In this document: piece after piece, positions 45,726 to 56,193 of the stretch
How positions within the stretch are numbered: position 1 is the first letter of the stretch
Layout: the number at the start of each line of letters is the position of its first letter
DNA from: Pseudevernia furfuracea
Taxonomy: Eukaryota > Ascomycota > Lecanoromycetes > Lecanorales > Parmeliaceae
Length of the DNA stretch: 64,000 nt
Direction: 5' to 3'
Assembly (NCBI GenBank): GCA_022315425.1
Contig: JAIUPT010000031.1
Location: 806,001-870,000, forward strand
The notes under the pieces: model-generated
What the model was told of the DNA's origin: nothing
Seen by the model: only the letters and a program-made list of their open reading frames with translations
Databases searched by the model: none
Position numbers and translations under genes: made by a program

Positions 45726-46028
45726 TTAGAGAGCATCATCACAATTCATGACCGCGCCGCAAACAGAGCATTGACATCTAAATGGATCGATGTTATTCTT
45801 GATCAACTTATAGTTCATAAGGGCCTCGTCGGATGAGGCGAAGTGATACCAGCAAATGTCACAGAGATATTTCGTTTCCTCCATGTCATTATCCCATGTG
45901 TCCCCCACTAAAAGAATATCTTTGGCTTCCTTCTCGTTCTTTTTCTTATACGTCGTCTGCTCTCTGTCTTCGTTAACTCCCTCAGGATCATTCTGCGTTG
46001 CTTGATCACCCGCAGCAGACGCGAGCAT
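45726..46028 (-). CDS. Small hypothetical protein with Cys-rich, zinc-finger-like C-terminus
   Basis: Unspliced 100-aa frame starting at an ATG. The first half is charged (NEDREQTTYKKKNEKEAKD). The second half carries YLCDICWYHF and, 25 residues on, CQCSVCGAVMNC, a pattern that could bind one zinc ion. Homologues are not known to me. It lies on the same strand as two other small ORFs and may be an exon of a larger gene or a young gene. Confidence 0.35.
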   Translation of the reverse strand: MLASAAGDQATQNDPEGVNEDREQTTYKKKNEKEAKDILLVGDTWDNDMEETKYLCDICWYHFASSDEALMNYKLIKNNIDPFRCQCSVCGAVMNCDDAL

Positions 46029-46062
46029 AGTTCTGACATCCGTCCACTCGAGTAGCCCACCT

Positions 46063-46380
46063 CTAGCGACCTTTCACTATCTGCGATGCCATATATAGTC
46101 GATAGCTGTAGATATTTTGAGGTAGAGGGGCGTTAAAAACGATGACGGCAGCGGTGGCGCTAATAAACACCCGGAAATATTTCGGGGATAGAGAGTGGGA
46201 TTGCTGAGTCGCCACTAGGGGGGATGAAGAGACCGATGCTGGAGTCATCATCTGTGGGCCTTCAATTTGCTCCTGGGCGTGAGTATCGTAAGCCTCGTCA
46301 TTAATGACGGGCACGACCTCAACAAGTGCGATAACCGAGATTGCTAAATGTAGATTAAAGAAAGTGCAAGTGAGAGTCAT
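46063..46380 (-). CDS. Small hypothetical protein, possible secretion signal
   Basis: Unspliced 105-aa frame from an ATG. The start (MTLTCTFFNLHLAISVIALV) is hydrophobic enough for a signal peptide. The segment ALVEVVPVINDEAY then THAQEQIEG is duplicated just upstream. A second hydrophobic stretch (FRVFISATAAVIVFNA) lies in the C-terminal half. No family recognised; it could be an exon of a broken gene shared with the region at 46.4-46.9 kb. Confidence 0.3.
   Translation of the reverse strand: MTLTCTFFNLHLAISVIALVEVVPVINDEAYDTHAQEQIEGPQMMTPASVSSSPLVATQQSHSLSPKYFRVFISATAAVIVFNAPLPQNIYSYRLYMASQIVKGR
46257..46346 (-). repeat. Tandem exon-like duplication, copy A
   Basis: 90 bp closely matching 46402-46490. 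On the minus strand both encode ALVE-x-x-x-VINDEA followed by HAQEQ-x-EG, and both are preceded by an AG. Confidence 0.75.
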
Positions 46381-46401
46381 CGTCTATGAGAACAAATGCG
46401 T

Positions 46402-46490
46402 GGCCTTCAAATTGCTCCTGTGCATGAGGCTCTTGAGCCTCGTCATTAATGACGGTCGCTGGCTCAACAAGTGCAGCATTTGAGGTTGCT
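46402..46490 (-). repeat. Tandem exon-like duplication, copy B
   Basis: Partner of 46257-46346, offset 145 bp. It encodes ALVEPATVINDEAQEPHAQE on the minus strand. Confidence 0.75.
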
Positions 46491-46518
46491 GGTTGTAAAG
46501 TGCAGGAGGCGAGCGGGT

Positions 46519-46876
46519 TCAGGTGAGTATTGTGTGTGACGGGGAAGATTGGTGACGCGTTTGTTCATGGACGCAATTCTTATAGACCTTGTCCGTAAGA
46601 TTAGCCTCTCGTTGAGCAGACGCTTGAGCATCGTCACCTGTTAATACGACAGCAATTGCTAGCTTGTTGGCCTTTTTCATTGTAGATCTGACTTCCTTTC
46701 TCGCCGCGTCGATCTCGTCGGACGTGGCATTGCCTTTATTCCGCAGGATTTTCAACCCTGTGACAGCCTCGGCAGCAGCGTCCTTGGCACAGACCGCTTT
46801 GTATATTAATCTGAGGAGCAGCAAGAACAGGGCTAAGGTTTGCCAGCAAGCTTAGAATGTACGACAATGAATGCAT
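46519..46876 (-). pseudogene. Possible broken gene for a small secreted protein
   Basis: From the ATG at 46876 one frame gives a good signal peptide (MHSLSYILSLLANLSPVLAA, then PQINIQ) but stops soon after. At about 46800 a second frame takes over with AVCAKDAAAEAVTGLKILRN and a Lys/Ala-rich helix (IDAARKEVRSTMKKANKLAI) ending at 46519. I found no GT-AG pair that joins them in phase, so a frameshift (real or a sequencing error) is the simplest reading. Confidence 0.35.
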
Positions 46877-46948
46877 CTTAAATGGAAGGAGTTGATTGGA
46901 AGGAATGAATTCAATCAATGATAAGTTTTTCTTGGAAGGAATGAACAT

Positions 46949-47973
46949 AGGACAATGAGCAGAGGAGGCCGTTACCTTACTCTTTGTATATCATTACAGA
47001 GCGGAAGTAATTGATACTGAAACTAGGTAGCTCCGACGGCAATCCTTGGTCTCATTCACAACAAGGGATCAGCTCCGCTCCGCAAGAAAGAAGAGACTCA
47101 TGGGCAAGCTCGACTCCGAGGAAAGCGCTGAATGTCATGAGACACTGCAGGTGTCATGCAGTATGACGGGCGCCACATGTGTTATATTCCTACAGCCGCT
47201 GACCTCGACGGCAACAAAAACAAGTGTTGGCTTTGGGGCCTGTTGCGTTCGAAAGAGCCCCGGGGATCAGATCAGCAAAGCACGCCCGTCCTAGGGAAGT
47301 TCTATGTTTCAGTCAGGGTATTTTTGCTTCCGTCGCATGATGTTTAGTTTATATCACATATTGCGACTTTGTTGGTCTTTCACTACGACAGTATGACTAC
47401 TACAATCAGCAGCAGCATTTTGATCGTTAGACATTAGTGTTCAAGGCCGGTGTGGTAATGATAATTGTAGACTCTGTCAGACTATTGGCTAGGTACAGAG
47501 AACATGTTCGGAATTGCTTGGATGCTTGTCATTGCTTGATCGTTAATTCGCGACTTAAAAAAAAACAAAAAACGCGCGCGCTTACAGTACGCGTTTAGCT
47601 AGCTTGTCATCGATTCGGTCCTGAACAAAGTGTGCTCTTCGATATAGTCAGATTCTCTGATACAGTTATTTCTGGTACCGTAGAAGTCCTGTAGTGAAAT
47701 AGCTCTCGGATTGATACCAGCCTCTCATTGGACGTGTCCCATAACAAGCGGTTGTCTGTCAATCAATTTGATTAGAGTAGGCAAAGTGTGGATCTCTCTT
47801 GTCTCAAGGAGGTTTCAGTCAAAATTCGGAACGCACGAGCTTGATAAGTGACTACCCACAGGCTTGATATCTGCACTTTCTGGCTCCTTGTGCTTGGACT
47901 CGTTATCATACAGGCCGTCTGAGCCATCATAATTTGGATCGTCTGCAAACCCTCACACTTCTCCTAGCTTTTC
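46949..47973. other. Intergenic, nothing convincing
   Basis: About 1 kb. Overlapping frames at 47046-47347 contain a few Cys but lack starts or domains. A poly-A run followed by CGCGCGCG lies near 47560-47580. At 47827-47839 a partial match to the 22-bp terminal motif (GAACGCACGAG) is visible. Confidence 0.4.
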
Positions 47974-48809
47974 ATGGGTGATTCGAGTTCCAATGCAGCG
48001 CGCGCTGAGATGCAATCTCTTGTTCTTCAGCCCTTCCCAAGGTATGGCTCTCCAGTCAAGGAAGGATATGAAACTCAACATCCTAGGGTACCGCCCCTTA
48101 ACAGCCTCCCTCGAGAGCAAAAGCTTGCTTATGCTGCCTATCGTCTCGAGCAGCACGAACAGAGTATGAAGTAAGAGCGTTTCTACTACCAGCAGTGTGA
48201 GAGTTATTTTACTGATCACGAACTATCAGAGACAAGATACGCGAGACAGCACTGTGTGTGCAAGAGTACGCCAATGAGGAAGCTGGACCGATCACTATCC
48301 CTCAGAATATACGTCCAGAGCCTTCGCCGAACGACCTTCGGACTGCAATGCGACTTGGCTGGAAGAGCCACAAGCCAAAACCAGTGGTCAGGACAAGCCG
48401 AAGGTCGCAGCCAGTCTTTGGGGTGCCTCCATCTAATGAGCATGTAGGTATCGCTAAGAGAGGTGTGTTTTCTGGGTTGTTCCTTCCGATCCAATATCGC
48501 AGCTTGAGTCGCAAGGCATGTTTCGGGAGCCAAGCTTTTTTGTACAAATACATCTGAAAAAGAGTGTCTGACTTTGCAATCTCCGATCTAGCCATTGAGG
48601 AACTCGACAGCTATGATGCGCACTTTCAGCCCCCTTTGAGTGCAATACAACGGGCTCAGGACTGTCGAAACAAAGACCATTTTTCCGGGTCGAACGGCGC
48701 CCCAACGCCCGTTACGAGCGCCTTCCCACCTTCTCGCCAAGTTGAGCGAGACGTGAAATACGATGCAACTAGGGATCCGAGGGTCAGGGATCCAAGAGCC
48801 TCATCATGA
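47974..48809 (+). CDS. Hypothetical protein, three exons
   Basis: Predicted 215 aa from exons 47974-48170, 48230-48462, 48592-48809 (introns 59 and 129 bp). Phases agree through to a TGA. Contents: LNSLPREQKLAYAAYRLEQH, a helical charged segment, NDLRTAMRLGWKSHKPKPVV, and a C-terminus AIEELDSYDAHFQPPLSAIQ ending in VRDPRASS. No signal peptide, membrane segment or domain recognised. The third-intron donor (GTGTGT) was chosen for phase; reading straight on instead would end at about 48556. Confidence 0.55.
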
Positions 48810-49449
48810 CTCTCAGACTCAGTTTCTCGACGAATAGAAACGTTCGGAGCTCAGCTCTTGTGATGAAGATAAAGAGCGGCGTATGTATGCAAACAGGCTC
48901 AGAAGTATATGATTGTCAGTGACACCGTCCATCGTTCGATCGCATAGAAATTTGCTTCTTCATAAGTTGTAGATTTCTGTGGACTCTGCGCTGGATCTAG
49001 TCCCATAGGGCTGCGCTAGGCGGAGGTGTTGGGACCCTCGTTTGCATCTCTGAAAAAAACCAGCAATTATTACCTCAAAGAATGATACATTTAAATCCAA
49101 TTTACGTACAGCAGACAACACCTGTCACAACGACGACTCCGACTCCAAGCTTACCTCGGGAGAGCAGCTTGAGGTTTCGGAAGCTTTCCGCCCATCATTG
49201 CTTGACGCTTGAAGAGAACCCCGCTGAGTGCAAACGACATTCGCAGCCCATCTGTCGAAGTGTGTTGGAATATGCTCCCAGCCTTGTTGTAGGGCTGGCC
49301 ACCTAGTATTTAGGCTTCACAGCTGGCCTTCTTAATAACAACAATATTCCACTGCACATTGCAACAGAGTGGGCCGCCAACTGACTGATAGACCTGTACT
49401 TAATCTTGCACAGATTTTGGGAGGGTCTTCGAGCTGCTAGATATAAGCA
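48810..49449. other. Intergenic, promoter side of ADE1
   Basis: About 640 bp; no gene recognised. Confidence 0.4.
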
Positions 49450-50628
49450 ATGGCTCCGGTCATGCAAACAGATCTCCAGAATCACCTTCCTCTGGTGGGC
49501 TCTGGGAAGGTTCGCGAGATATACGACCTTGACGAGTCAACACTGCTCTTCGTTGCCACGGATCGAATATCAGGTATGACTCAAAGCCACCATGGGCCGA
49601 CCTTATTTTAATATATCTTCAGCTTATGACGTGGTGATGAAGAATGTACGCCAATTCTCGCTATTAGTTTTGCACTGCGGCACGGTGAGATGACTGAGTT
49701 TTATGTTGGCACTGCTAGGGTATCGACCAGAAAGGCGCCATTCTCACCCAACTTAGCCAATTCTGGTTCAAGTTGCTGCAGTCCAAGATCCCCTCTCTTC
49801 GCACTCACTACGTCTCCTTGAATATCCCTCAGGCTCTCCAAGACCGCTTGCCAGTTGAAATGATCTCCCAACTCAAGCGCCGCAGTATGGTGGTTAAACG
49901 TCTCAAAGTGTTTCCAATTGAGAGCATTGTGCGAGGATATATCACGGGATCCGCTTGGAGTTCCTATCAGAAGAACGGCACAGTATGCGGCAGAGCTCTT
50001 CCCACAGGCCTGCAAGAGTCCGAAAGGCTGCGGCAACCCCTTTGGACTCCGAGTACGAAGGCCGAAGTCGGAGGAAAGGACGAGAACATTAGTCCTGCGG
50101 AAGGTCGGTAACTTCCGAATATTCAACCTAGCGGTCTCACTTATCCATCGCCGGCACAGCTAATAGCTCTCGACGACAGCGGCTAGGATTGTGGGACAAG
50201 CACACGCAGATCAGATCGAACAGCTTTCGCTAGAGCTCTACAACAAAGCCAGCACTTACGCCGCTGAGCGAGGTATCATCATTGCAGACACCAAGTTCGA
50301 GTTTGGACTCGACGAATCGACCACGCCTGCTGCCGTGGTGTTATGCGACGAAGTGCTCACACCTGACAGCAGCCGCTTTTGGAATGCTGAAAAGTATGTG
50401 GTTGGCAGAGGCCAGGACTCATATGACAAGCAGTATCTGCGTGGTAGGCCCATCAAAACAAATCTCCGAATTCCGCTGACAGTCTGGGTAGATTGGCTGG
50501 TCAAGAATGGGCTGAAGGGACAAGAGAGTGTGGAGATGCCTGATGACGTTGCGTGGAAGAGCATCGAGCGATACAAAGAGGCGTATCGAAGCATGGTAGG
50601 TAAGGGATGGGATGCAGGCTGCAGCTGA
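49450..50628 (+). CDS. ADE1: SAICAR synthetase (phosphoribosylaminoimidazole-succinocarboxamide synthase)
   Basis: Predicted 326 aa in four exons: 49450-49573, 49623-49645, 49719-50103, 50180-50628 (introns 49, 73 and 76 bp; exon 2 is 23 nt). It joins CAIR and aspartate in de novo purine synthesis. Seen: GSGKVREIYDLDESTLLFVA, ATDRISAYDVVMKN, GIDQKGAILTQLSQFWF, ESIVRGYITGSAW, LPTGLQESERL then PLWTPSTKAEVG, DENISP, the helix IVGQAHADQIEQLSLELYNK, RGIIIADTKFEFGLD, DEVLTPDSSRFW, and SYDKQYLR. All are family blocks in order. The donor of the third intron (GTCGGT) is atypical but is the only one that keeps frame. Confidence 0.94.
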
Positions 50629-51375
50629 AGAGCCGGCCGCATGAGAGGCGCATTGCATGGAATCTGGACCAATGAGAAATGAAGCATTTCCGCGCCTCAA
50701 GAACTGTCAGGACAGATGCGCGTGGATGCATGACCTTAAATATTGACCTGTTATTATGATTCGGTTCCCATTCAGTCGGAAGAACCTTAACTCTAATCAT
50801 CTATTCCTCTTCTGTCATTCGTCGCTCCACAAACCTCAAATGTGTCAAAATGCAGGTCACGCATCGAGCCTCATCAATAACCGCATTGAGGCAGCTCCGC
50901 CATACTGAGCAAACGCAACACAAGCTTCCCCGCCGCAAAACGTCAGCATCCTATCTATCCCTGACACCCCTTCCACCTCGTCCTCGTCGTACAAGAATCA
51001 CCCCAACAACAAGCCGAACAACAATCAGCAACTTCCCTCATGCTTAAAGTTTGCTCTTCATCAACATTGGCGGAAGCAGTAAAACCGGCGATCGATTACA
51101 CGACGGACCAAACTCCGCACTCCCTGTCGCAAACATCTGTATACCTCAATTGACTCCCCAAAATCACATCACCCTCGCGGCCTTCAATTGATCCACCTTG
51201 CCCACCTCCAATCCGCCTTAACTGGTTCCTATATTTGGTAACGCCGCAGCCCTCCTCCAACGAGCCCCTTCCTTCCACCATCACCCAACTTTCATCGCAT
51301 CACAATTCTCGCACAAGAGACCCCCAAAAGCACAGTCCCCATCGCCTCCCCCCACCTTACGCCCTTCTCGTCGAA
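50629..51375. other. Intergenic, no gene I trust
   Basis: About 750 bp. A 65-codon basic, Thr/Pro/Arg-rich frame with an ATG at 50850 has no homologue I know and may be leader sequence. The remaining CT-rich DNA looks like promoter and 5' leader. Confidence 0.35.
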
Positions 51376-51579
51376 ATGTGCCACATTGAGAATATTCACT
51401 TTGCTTGCGGCCACCCAGAAGACACGAAATACACTATGTGCGAGCTAGCCATGTCCGAAATGAACCATATCACCACGACCACGGAAACGACAAAGACCTA
51501 TCCGTGCGCCGCATGCTTTGCAAGGGGAGTGGAGGAGAAAGCGAAGCAGACGAGAGAACAGCAGGGCAAAAGCCGATGA
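51376..51579 (+). CDS. Tiny Cys/His protein (67 aa), unknown function
   Basis: From the ATG at 51376: MCHIENIHFACGHPEDTKYT, then MCELAMSEMN, a Thr-rich stretch and YPCAACFARG with a charged tail. The arrangement CGH, C, CxxC resembles short zinc-binding fungal proteins that I know only as uncharacterised. The open frame extends upstream without an earlier ATG. It may continue into a spliced exon downstream, but I could not find one. Confidence 0.45.
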   Translation: MCHIENIHFACGHPEDTKYTMCELAMSEMNHITTTTETTKTYPCAACFARGVEEKAKQTREQQGKSR

Positions 51580-51955
51580 GGAGTCGGAGGAAAAGAGACC
51601 GGCGTGCCTGCACTATAGCCGATGAAGCCTGAAAGGAGCGCTTGTGTCTGGAAAGTCTGAGCGCGTCTATTGATAGTCTGACCGAGGATATGACTGACGC
51701 TCTGGCGGCTGACGAAGATGTTTCAGAAAGAGTCACGCAGTTTGCAGGCCACATTTGTAATTATTAAGCTGGCAATGATGTTTCGGAAGACGGGGAAGGA
51801 AAAGTCAAAAGATGAATAATATTGACGTGCCCTCAAATAGATGTACAGGCAACACTCGCCGACGAAGGAAAGCATCCAAGGATATACACAGAAATCAACG
51901 CGAGCAACGTGAAAAACCCCCCCACTCGTCCTCCTCTCACCCACCAGTAGTAACC
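51580..51955. other. Short intergenic, convergent 3' ends
   Basis: Nothing recognised; probably 3'UTRs of the tiny Cys/His gene and the BTB gene. Confidence 0.35.
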
Positions 51956-52744
51956 TTAAGAACTCCCGTTGGTCTGACTGTGGTCAAGATCCACATCCTC
52001 GTCTTTGATTTCAGTCGTCGACATACCCTCTTCCACAGCACTAAACCCAATCTTCTCCCTCCCACGATCCTGGCTGACATCTCTGGCGTCGGGCACACTC
52101 CTGCCCTCCAAGTGCCACTGCTGAATGCTGCGAATGATATCCACACTCAATTGACCATTTTTCTTCAATGCGTTCTCCCAGTGCGCGGGGATAGCATCGC
52201 TCAGCGTCAAGTATCTTGCGACGCTGTTGACCATCATCTCGCGCATCTGATTATCTTCGCTCGTGTTTGCATAGACGTACTGCACACGCCTTAAGCCAGG
52301 GTATGTCTCATTGTTGTGGTAAAATGCGCGCACAGTTTCCACGATGTCGTCACTCAGCTTGGTGATCTGAAACTGCTCACTGAGGAAGTAGAGGTCGAGG
52401 AGTGGTCCTACGTCCTTTTCGGCCTCTGGGTAGCGCAAGGCGCGGGAGTAGAGCCAGCCGACGAAGAGCTCGAATGGGAGATCATCGGAGTCAGGGAGAC
52501 CGTAGGACTTGGTTTTGCTCTCGCGATTCTCTTTGTTGTAGAAGATGTTGCGGAAGAAGGGGGAGTGGTAGCAGAGGAGCTTTTCGTGTATCGTCCAATC
52601 AGTGCTCTCCGGGCCAACGTAAATGTCTACGAGGGATGTAGTGAGTAGTCTACAATTATCAAATTAGCAAGCCAGAGGGTATCGGAGCCAGAGAGAGACA
52701 GACTGGTGGAGAGCCTTCTCGGGTTGCTCGGAGGAGGTGGACAT
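51956..52744 (-). CDS. BTB/POZ-domain protein
   Basis: Predicted 244 aa, exons 52744-52704 and 52649-51956 (54-bp intron). The BTB fold covers about residues 15-120: LVDIYVGPESTDWTIHEKLL, CYHSPFFRNIFYN, LPFELFVGWLYSRAL. A helical extension (DLYFLSEQFQITKLSDDIVE) and an acidic tail follow. Fungal BTB-only proteins of this size often act as Cullin-3 adaptors or dimerisation modules; no target can be inferred. The short first exon (MSTSSEQPEKALHQ) is fixed by the phase of the intron. Confidence 0.86.
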
Positions 52745-55700
52745 TCTGGCGGGTTGGGGAAGTGCGGTTTGGTATGCGAGCGAGGTACGGAGTATGTAAT
52801 ACTATGATTAAATCGCGTTATAAGAATAAAGAGGCTTGAGGAAGAATAGAAAGACCGAAGAGGTGTTCAAGAAGTTGAAATGGCGTGGAAGGAGAGGTTG
52901 GCTCACTTCCTTGCTCGAAGAGTGAAGAAAGATGGCTGGCTGGCGTCATCCCGCCTTGCCGAGATTTCCCCGGGGCTCAAATCACTCGATCCAGCCCCTT
53001 GAGCCTTGATTTTCCCACCTTCTTCATGAGCCCACCACCGCCCATCCCACTTCAGATTGAAAGCGAGCAGACGTCAGACAGCACAGTTGAAACATTGAGC
53101 ATCTTGCAATTGACCTTGTTCGTGGCCTGTACGGAGTGCAGCAGAAGATGATGGAAGCCGACCGGTCTTTTTTCGCCCGTGCAATGGTACCCTTCCATCT
53201 GTGCTTCGGTCATTCTGGCCATAGCTGAAATCATTATTGAGTTTCCCATTCCCAAGGCTGGGGCCTCCCTTAGCCGTACTCGCGGTTCATCGCCATCTAT
53301 TGCCCTCGGACAATTGTACAACAACCATGTGGCTTGACGGCCGAGACTTGGATGCATTCATTGTACTTTCTATCAACCCTCGCGAGCTTTCTGCATTTGC
53401 CTTTCCAATTTTCGTGTTGCATATGAAGTGCCGTCTCATGAATTTACTGCTTTCTCAACGGATTGTAGCCTCGTCGAAGCAATTATCCCAAGAGCCGAAA
53501 AAGGCCATGACGTCTAATCCAGACTAGACTCATCGCTTACAGGATGGTCGCAGATAACATGCTCTTGACGAGGGAACATACTATCTCCCCAATGAAGATG
53601 CGAAGGCCAGTAAGTCAGCTGAGAAAAGTTGCTATCTTGGATCATCTTCCAGTTAGTCACTGCCTGCGAAATACTTGCAGCATATTACATGGATTATGAC
53701 GCTGGACGATGGCCTCTACAACTATCTCCCCCATTGTAACAAATCAAAAGCCTCAATTGGTGCTGGATGTCGCACTGGAACCGGTGTATGGCCTATTGAA
53801 TTTGCAAAGCCGAAACTATCCTCTCGGGTGATTGGCAACGACCTCTCAGTGATGCAACCGGCTAATATACATCTTCCAATTGCGGATTCAAAATCGAAAA
53901 CGCATAAAGAGACTTGACGTTCCGTGAGCCATTCAATTTCACACACCCTCGGATGCTATGCCTCGGAAATCCAGGTCATGAATTCTGGCGTTCCCTCGGT
54001 CACTATTCTTTGCAGCCCCGATACGATCAGAAGACTAGACTTTTCGGAGTAACATGTCTGCCTCTCACAGCAACGCTGTACACTACTCTGACTCATCATG
54101 CGGGGGTCCAATTCCCAATCTCCCCCCCCCCCAACCTTTTCGCGGTTTCAAGCTCTGATTTCACAGGTATTCTGTCTTTCGGAGATACTTCTTGCATCTC
54201 TTTGGAAGACATCACGACAGTGTGGTCATCGATACTAATTTCAGCCTGAATGTCGAATTTCCTTTCTGTAAGACTTACCGTATCAACCTTGATACTCGAG
54301 AAGGTACTCTGATTTGAAACCATCGGTTTCCACAGTTCGCAGCCTTCTATACTGGCTTTTGGTGGGAAAGTCTGGGAAGCAAAATACGGAGATCTCCTCC
54401 ACAGACGAGGTACAGGACTAACTCGCTACAGAGTTCGACAAGGATCATAGGATAGTAGAGTTTTCTCGGAGAGAAGAAAGAAGTTAGGCGAGGAGAGGCT
54501 CAGACCCTAGGATGAAAGAACATGTCCATTGTGGAATTTGTGAGCATGATCAATTTACGTTGCGTATGGTTCCAGACCCTCGAGGCGTCGGTATTTCGAT
54601 GGAGTCCCGGAGATGATGAAAGTAGAAATGGCAAGACCAAAGAAGTAGCAGAGCAGCGAGCATGACAACATGGCTGATGGAGCTGATGGCTCGGTGGCTG
54701 TCCCGCTCGGACACAGGCTGAATGCTTTGACGTTGCCACACTGGCGTGGTCCCATTATTGCTCGTCTGGGTCCCACACCGCTACGAATGATTTCTTCCCA
54801 AATTCGTGCTCGGCCATTTTCCCGCTGCTCTGGTAGCGGGCAGTGATTGTTCCTTCCAATGGTATGGTGTTTTGGGGTCAGCGTGATCCGGCCGTTGATG
54901 CACATTTGTCATACGGTTTACATATTTCAGTTAGACTTTGATCTCGCACCTCGCGTGCAGGATCGTATGCTGCCCTACAGGCTACCGGTTGGAGTTCCAA
55001 GTCGACGAGGCCAATCAAAAAGCAGTACTTCAGAAAAAATGTCCGAATAGGGAAGCAAACAGTAAACAGGTGAAAATAGACGCGTTTCCAATTTCGAATG
55101 GGGATAAGACCAATATAATTAATAAGAGGAGATTATAAGATGCATCACTAACAGTGATCAGGGAGTTGGGACTACCGTTAGTGCAAGCGCTATTGGCTGG
55201 CATCCATGCTCGCCATAATAATCCAATTATTCTTCCTTCACCAATTTTACGCCATAAATAATAATAATAATAATACAATGCAAGGAAGGCGCAATAATCA
55301 CGGATGTTGATATCCAAGCCACAGCTCGATGCAGACAAACAATATCAACCACCAGGTAGTAGGTAGTAGTCTAGAACTTTACATCAACCCTTGTCTTGCT
55401 TACTCTACCACTCTACCACTCTACCACTCTAACCACTCTAACCACTCTAACCACTCTAACCACTCTACCACTCTAACCACTCTAACCACTCTACCACTCT
55501 AACCACTCTACTACCCTACCACATACATAAACTCTTCTCTCAACACCAGCTAGTCCTGACTATTGCTCTTTCGCCCTAGTCAAACATGCCTTTCCGCCCC
55601 CATTCCCTCTTTCGGCCAACCACTATCCAACTTGGATCACTTTTTCCTTTGACATAATTTACCGTCTATACAGCATTTGCCCGCTTGATATCTCTTACTT

Positions 55701-56193
55701 GCAGCACGCTAATGTACCGGTTCTCGCAACGACATGACTCGTCGGCACGACATCCCAACCTTTAAAGTCACCTGCTGTGTATAGCTTCATTTCGTGGCTG
55801 GCTGGGATCCGTAGCCCAGGTCTTGACTCTCCCTGATTTTGTCCTCTCAAGTCTTTAGTCTTTTCCACGCGGCTGGCTGACTAGGCGACTCGGCCGTCTG
55901 TTCTCTTGTTATTGCCTTTTCTAGCTTTGGTGTCGCCGGAATTCAGTACTTGTGGCTGGCTGGCCGGCCGAAAGGTTGCACGCTCCTCCAGGCGGTACGA
56001 CCTCGCACACAAGCGACCATGTTTGGACCAAGTTCTCCCTGTTGGCATGGCTTGCACGCGTACCCGAGAAAGATATAAAGCCTTGCATCTTTCCTCCCTC
56101 TCACATTCCTCAGTCAAGCATTCTACATCAAACACACATTCATTTCTTGGGCACTTATCAGAGCAGCTTACTGCAACCATCTCGTCCGTGACC
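52745..56193. other. Gene-poor 3.4-kb region ending in a long promoter
   Basis: No intact gene recognised on either strand. Features: a poly-C tract near 54122-54133, a TAA triplet run near 55255-55272, and a CTCTAACCA/CTCTACCA minisatellite at about 55401-55512. The last 500 bp are CT-rich and likely the promoter and 5' leader of the secreted protein at 56194. Confidence 0.5.
55401..55512 (+). repeat. Minisatellite of CTCTAACCA / CTCTACCA units
   Basis: About a dozen head-to-tail units of 8 or 9 bp, alternating ACCACTCT with AACCACTCT. Clearly visible; about 700 bp upstream of the secreted-protein start. Confidence 0.92.

Noticed and set aside
47046..47347. Two overlapping Cys-containing frames
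   Set aside because: No reliable ATG, the two frames cannot be joined by a real intron (only 11 nt apart), and no family fits.
50850..51047. 65-codon basic frame with ATG
   Set aside because: Low-complexity Thr/Pro/Arg composition and promoter position; could be an upstream ORF but not supported as a gene.
54500..54905. Minus-strand frames of 79-116 codons with a hydrophobic stretch
   Set aside because: No homology-like features and no start context; the hydrophobic run alone is not enough.
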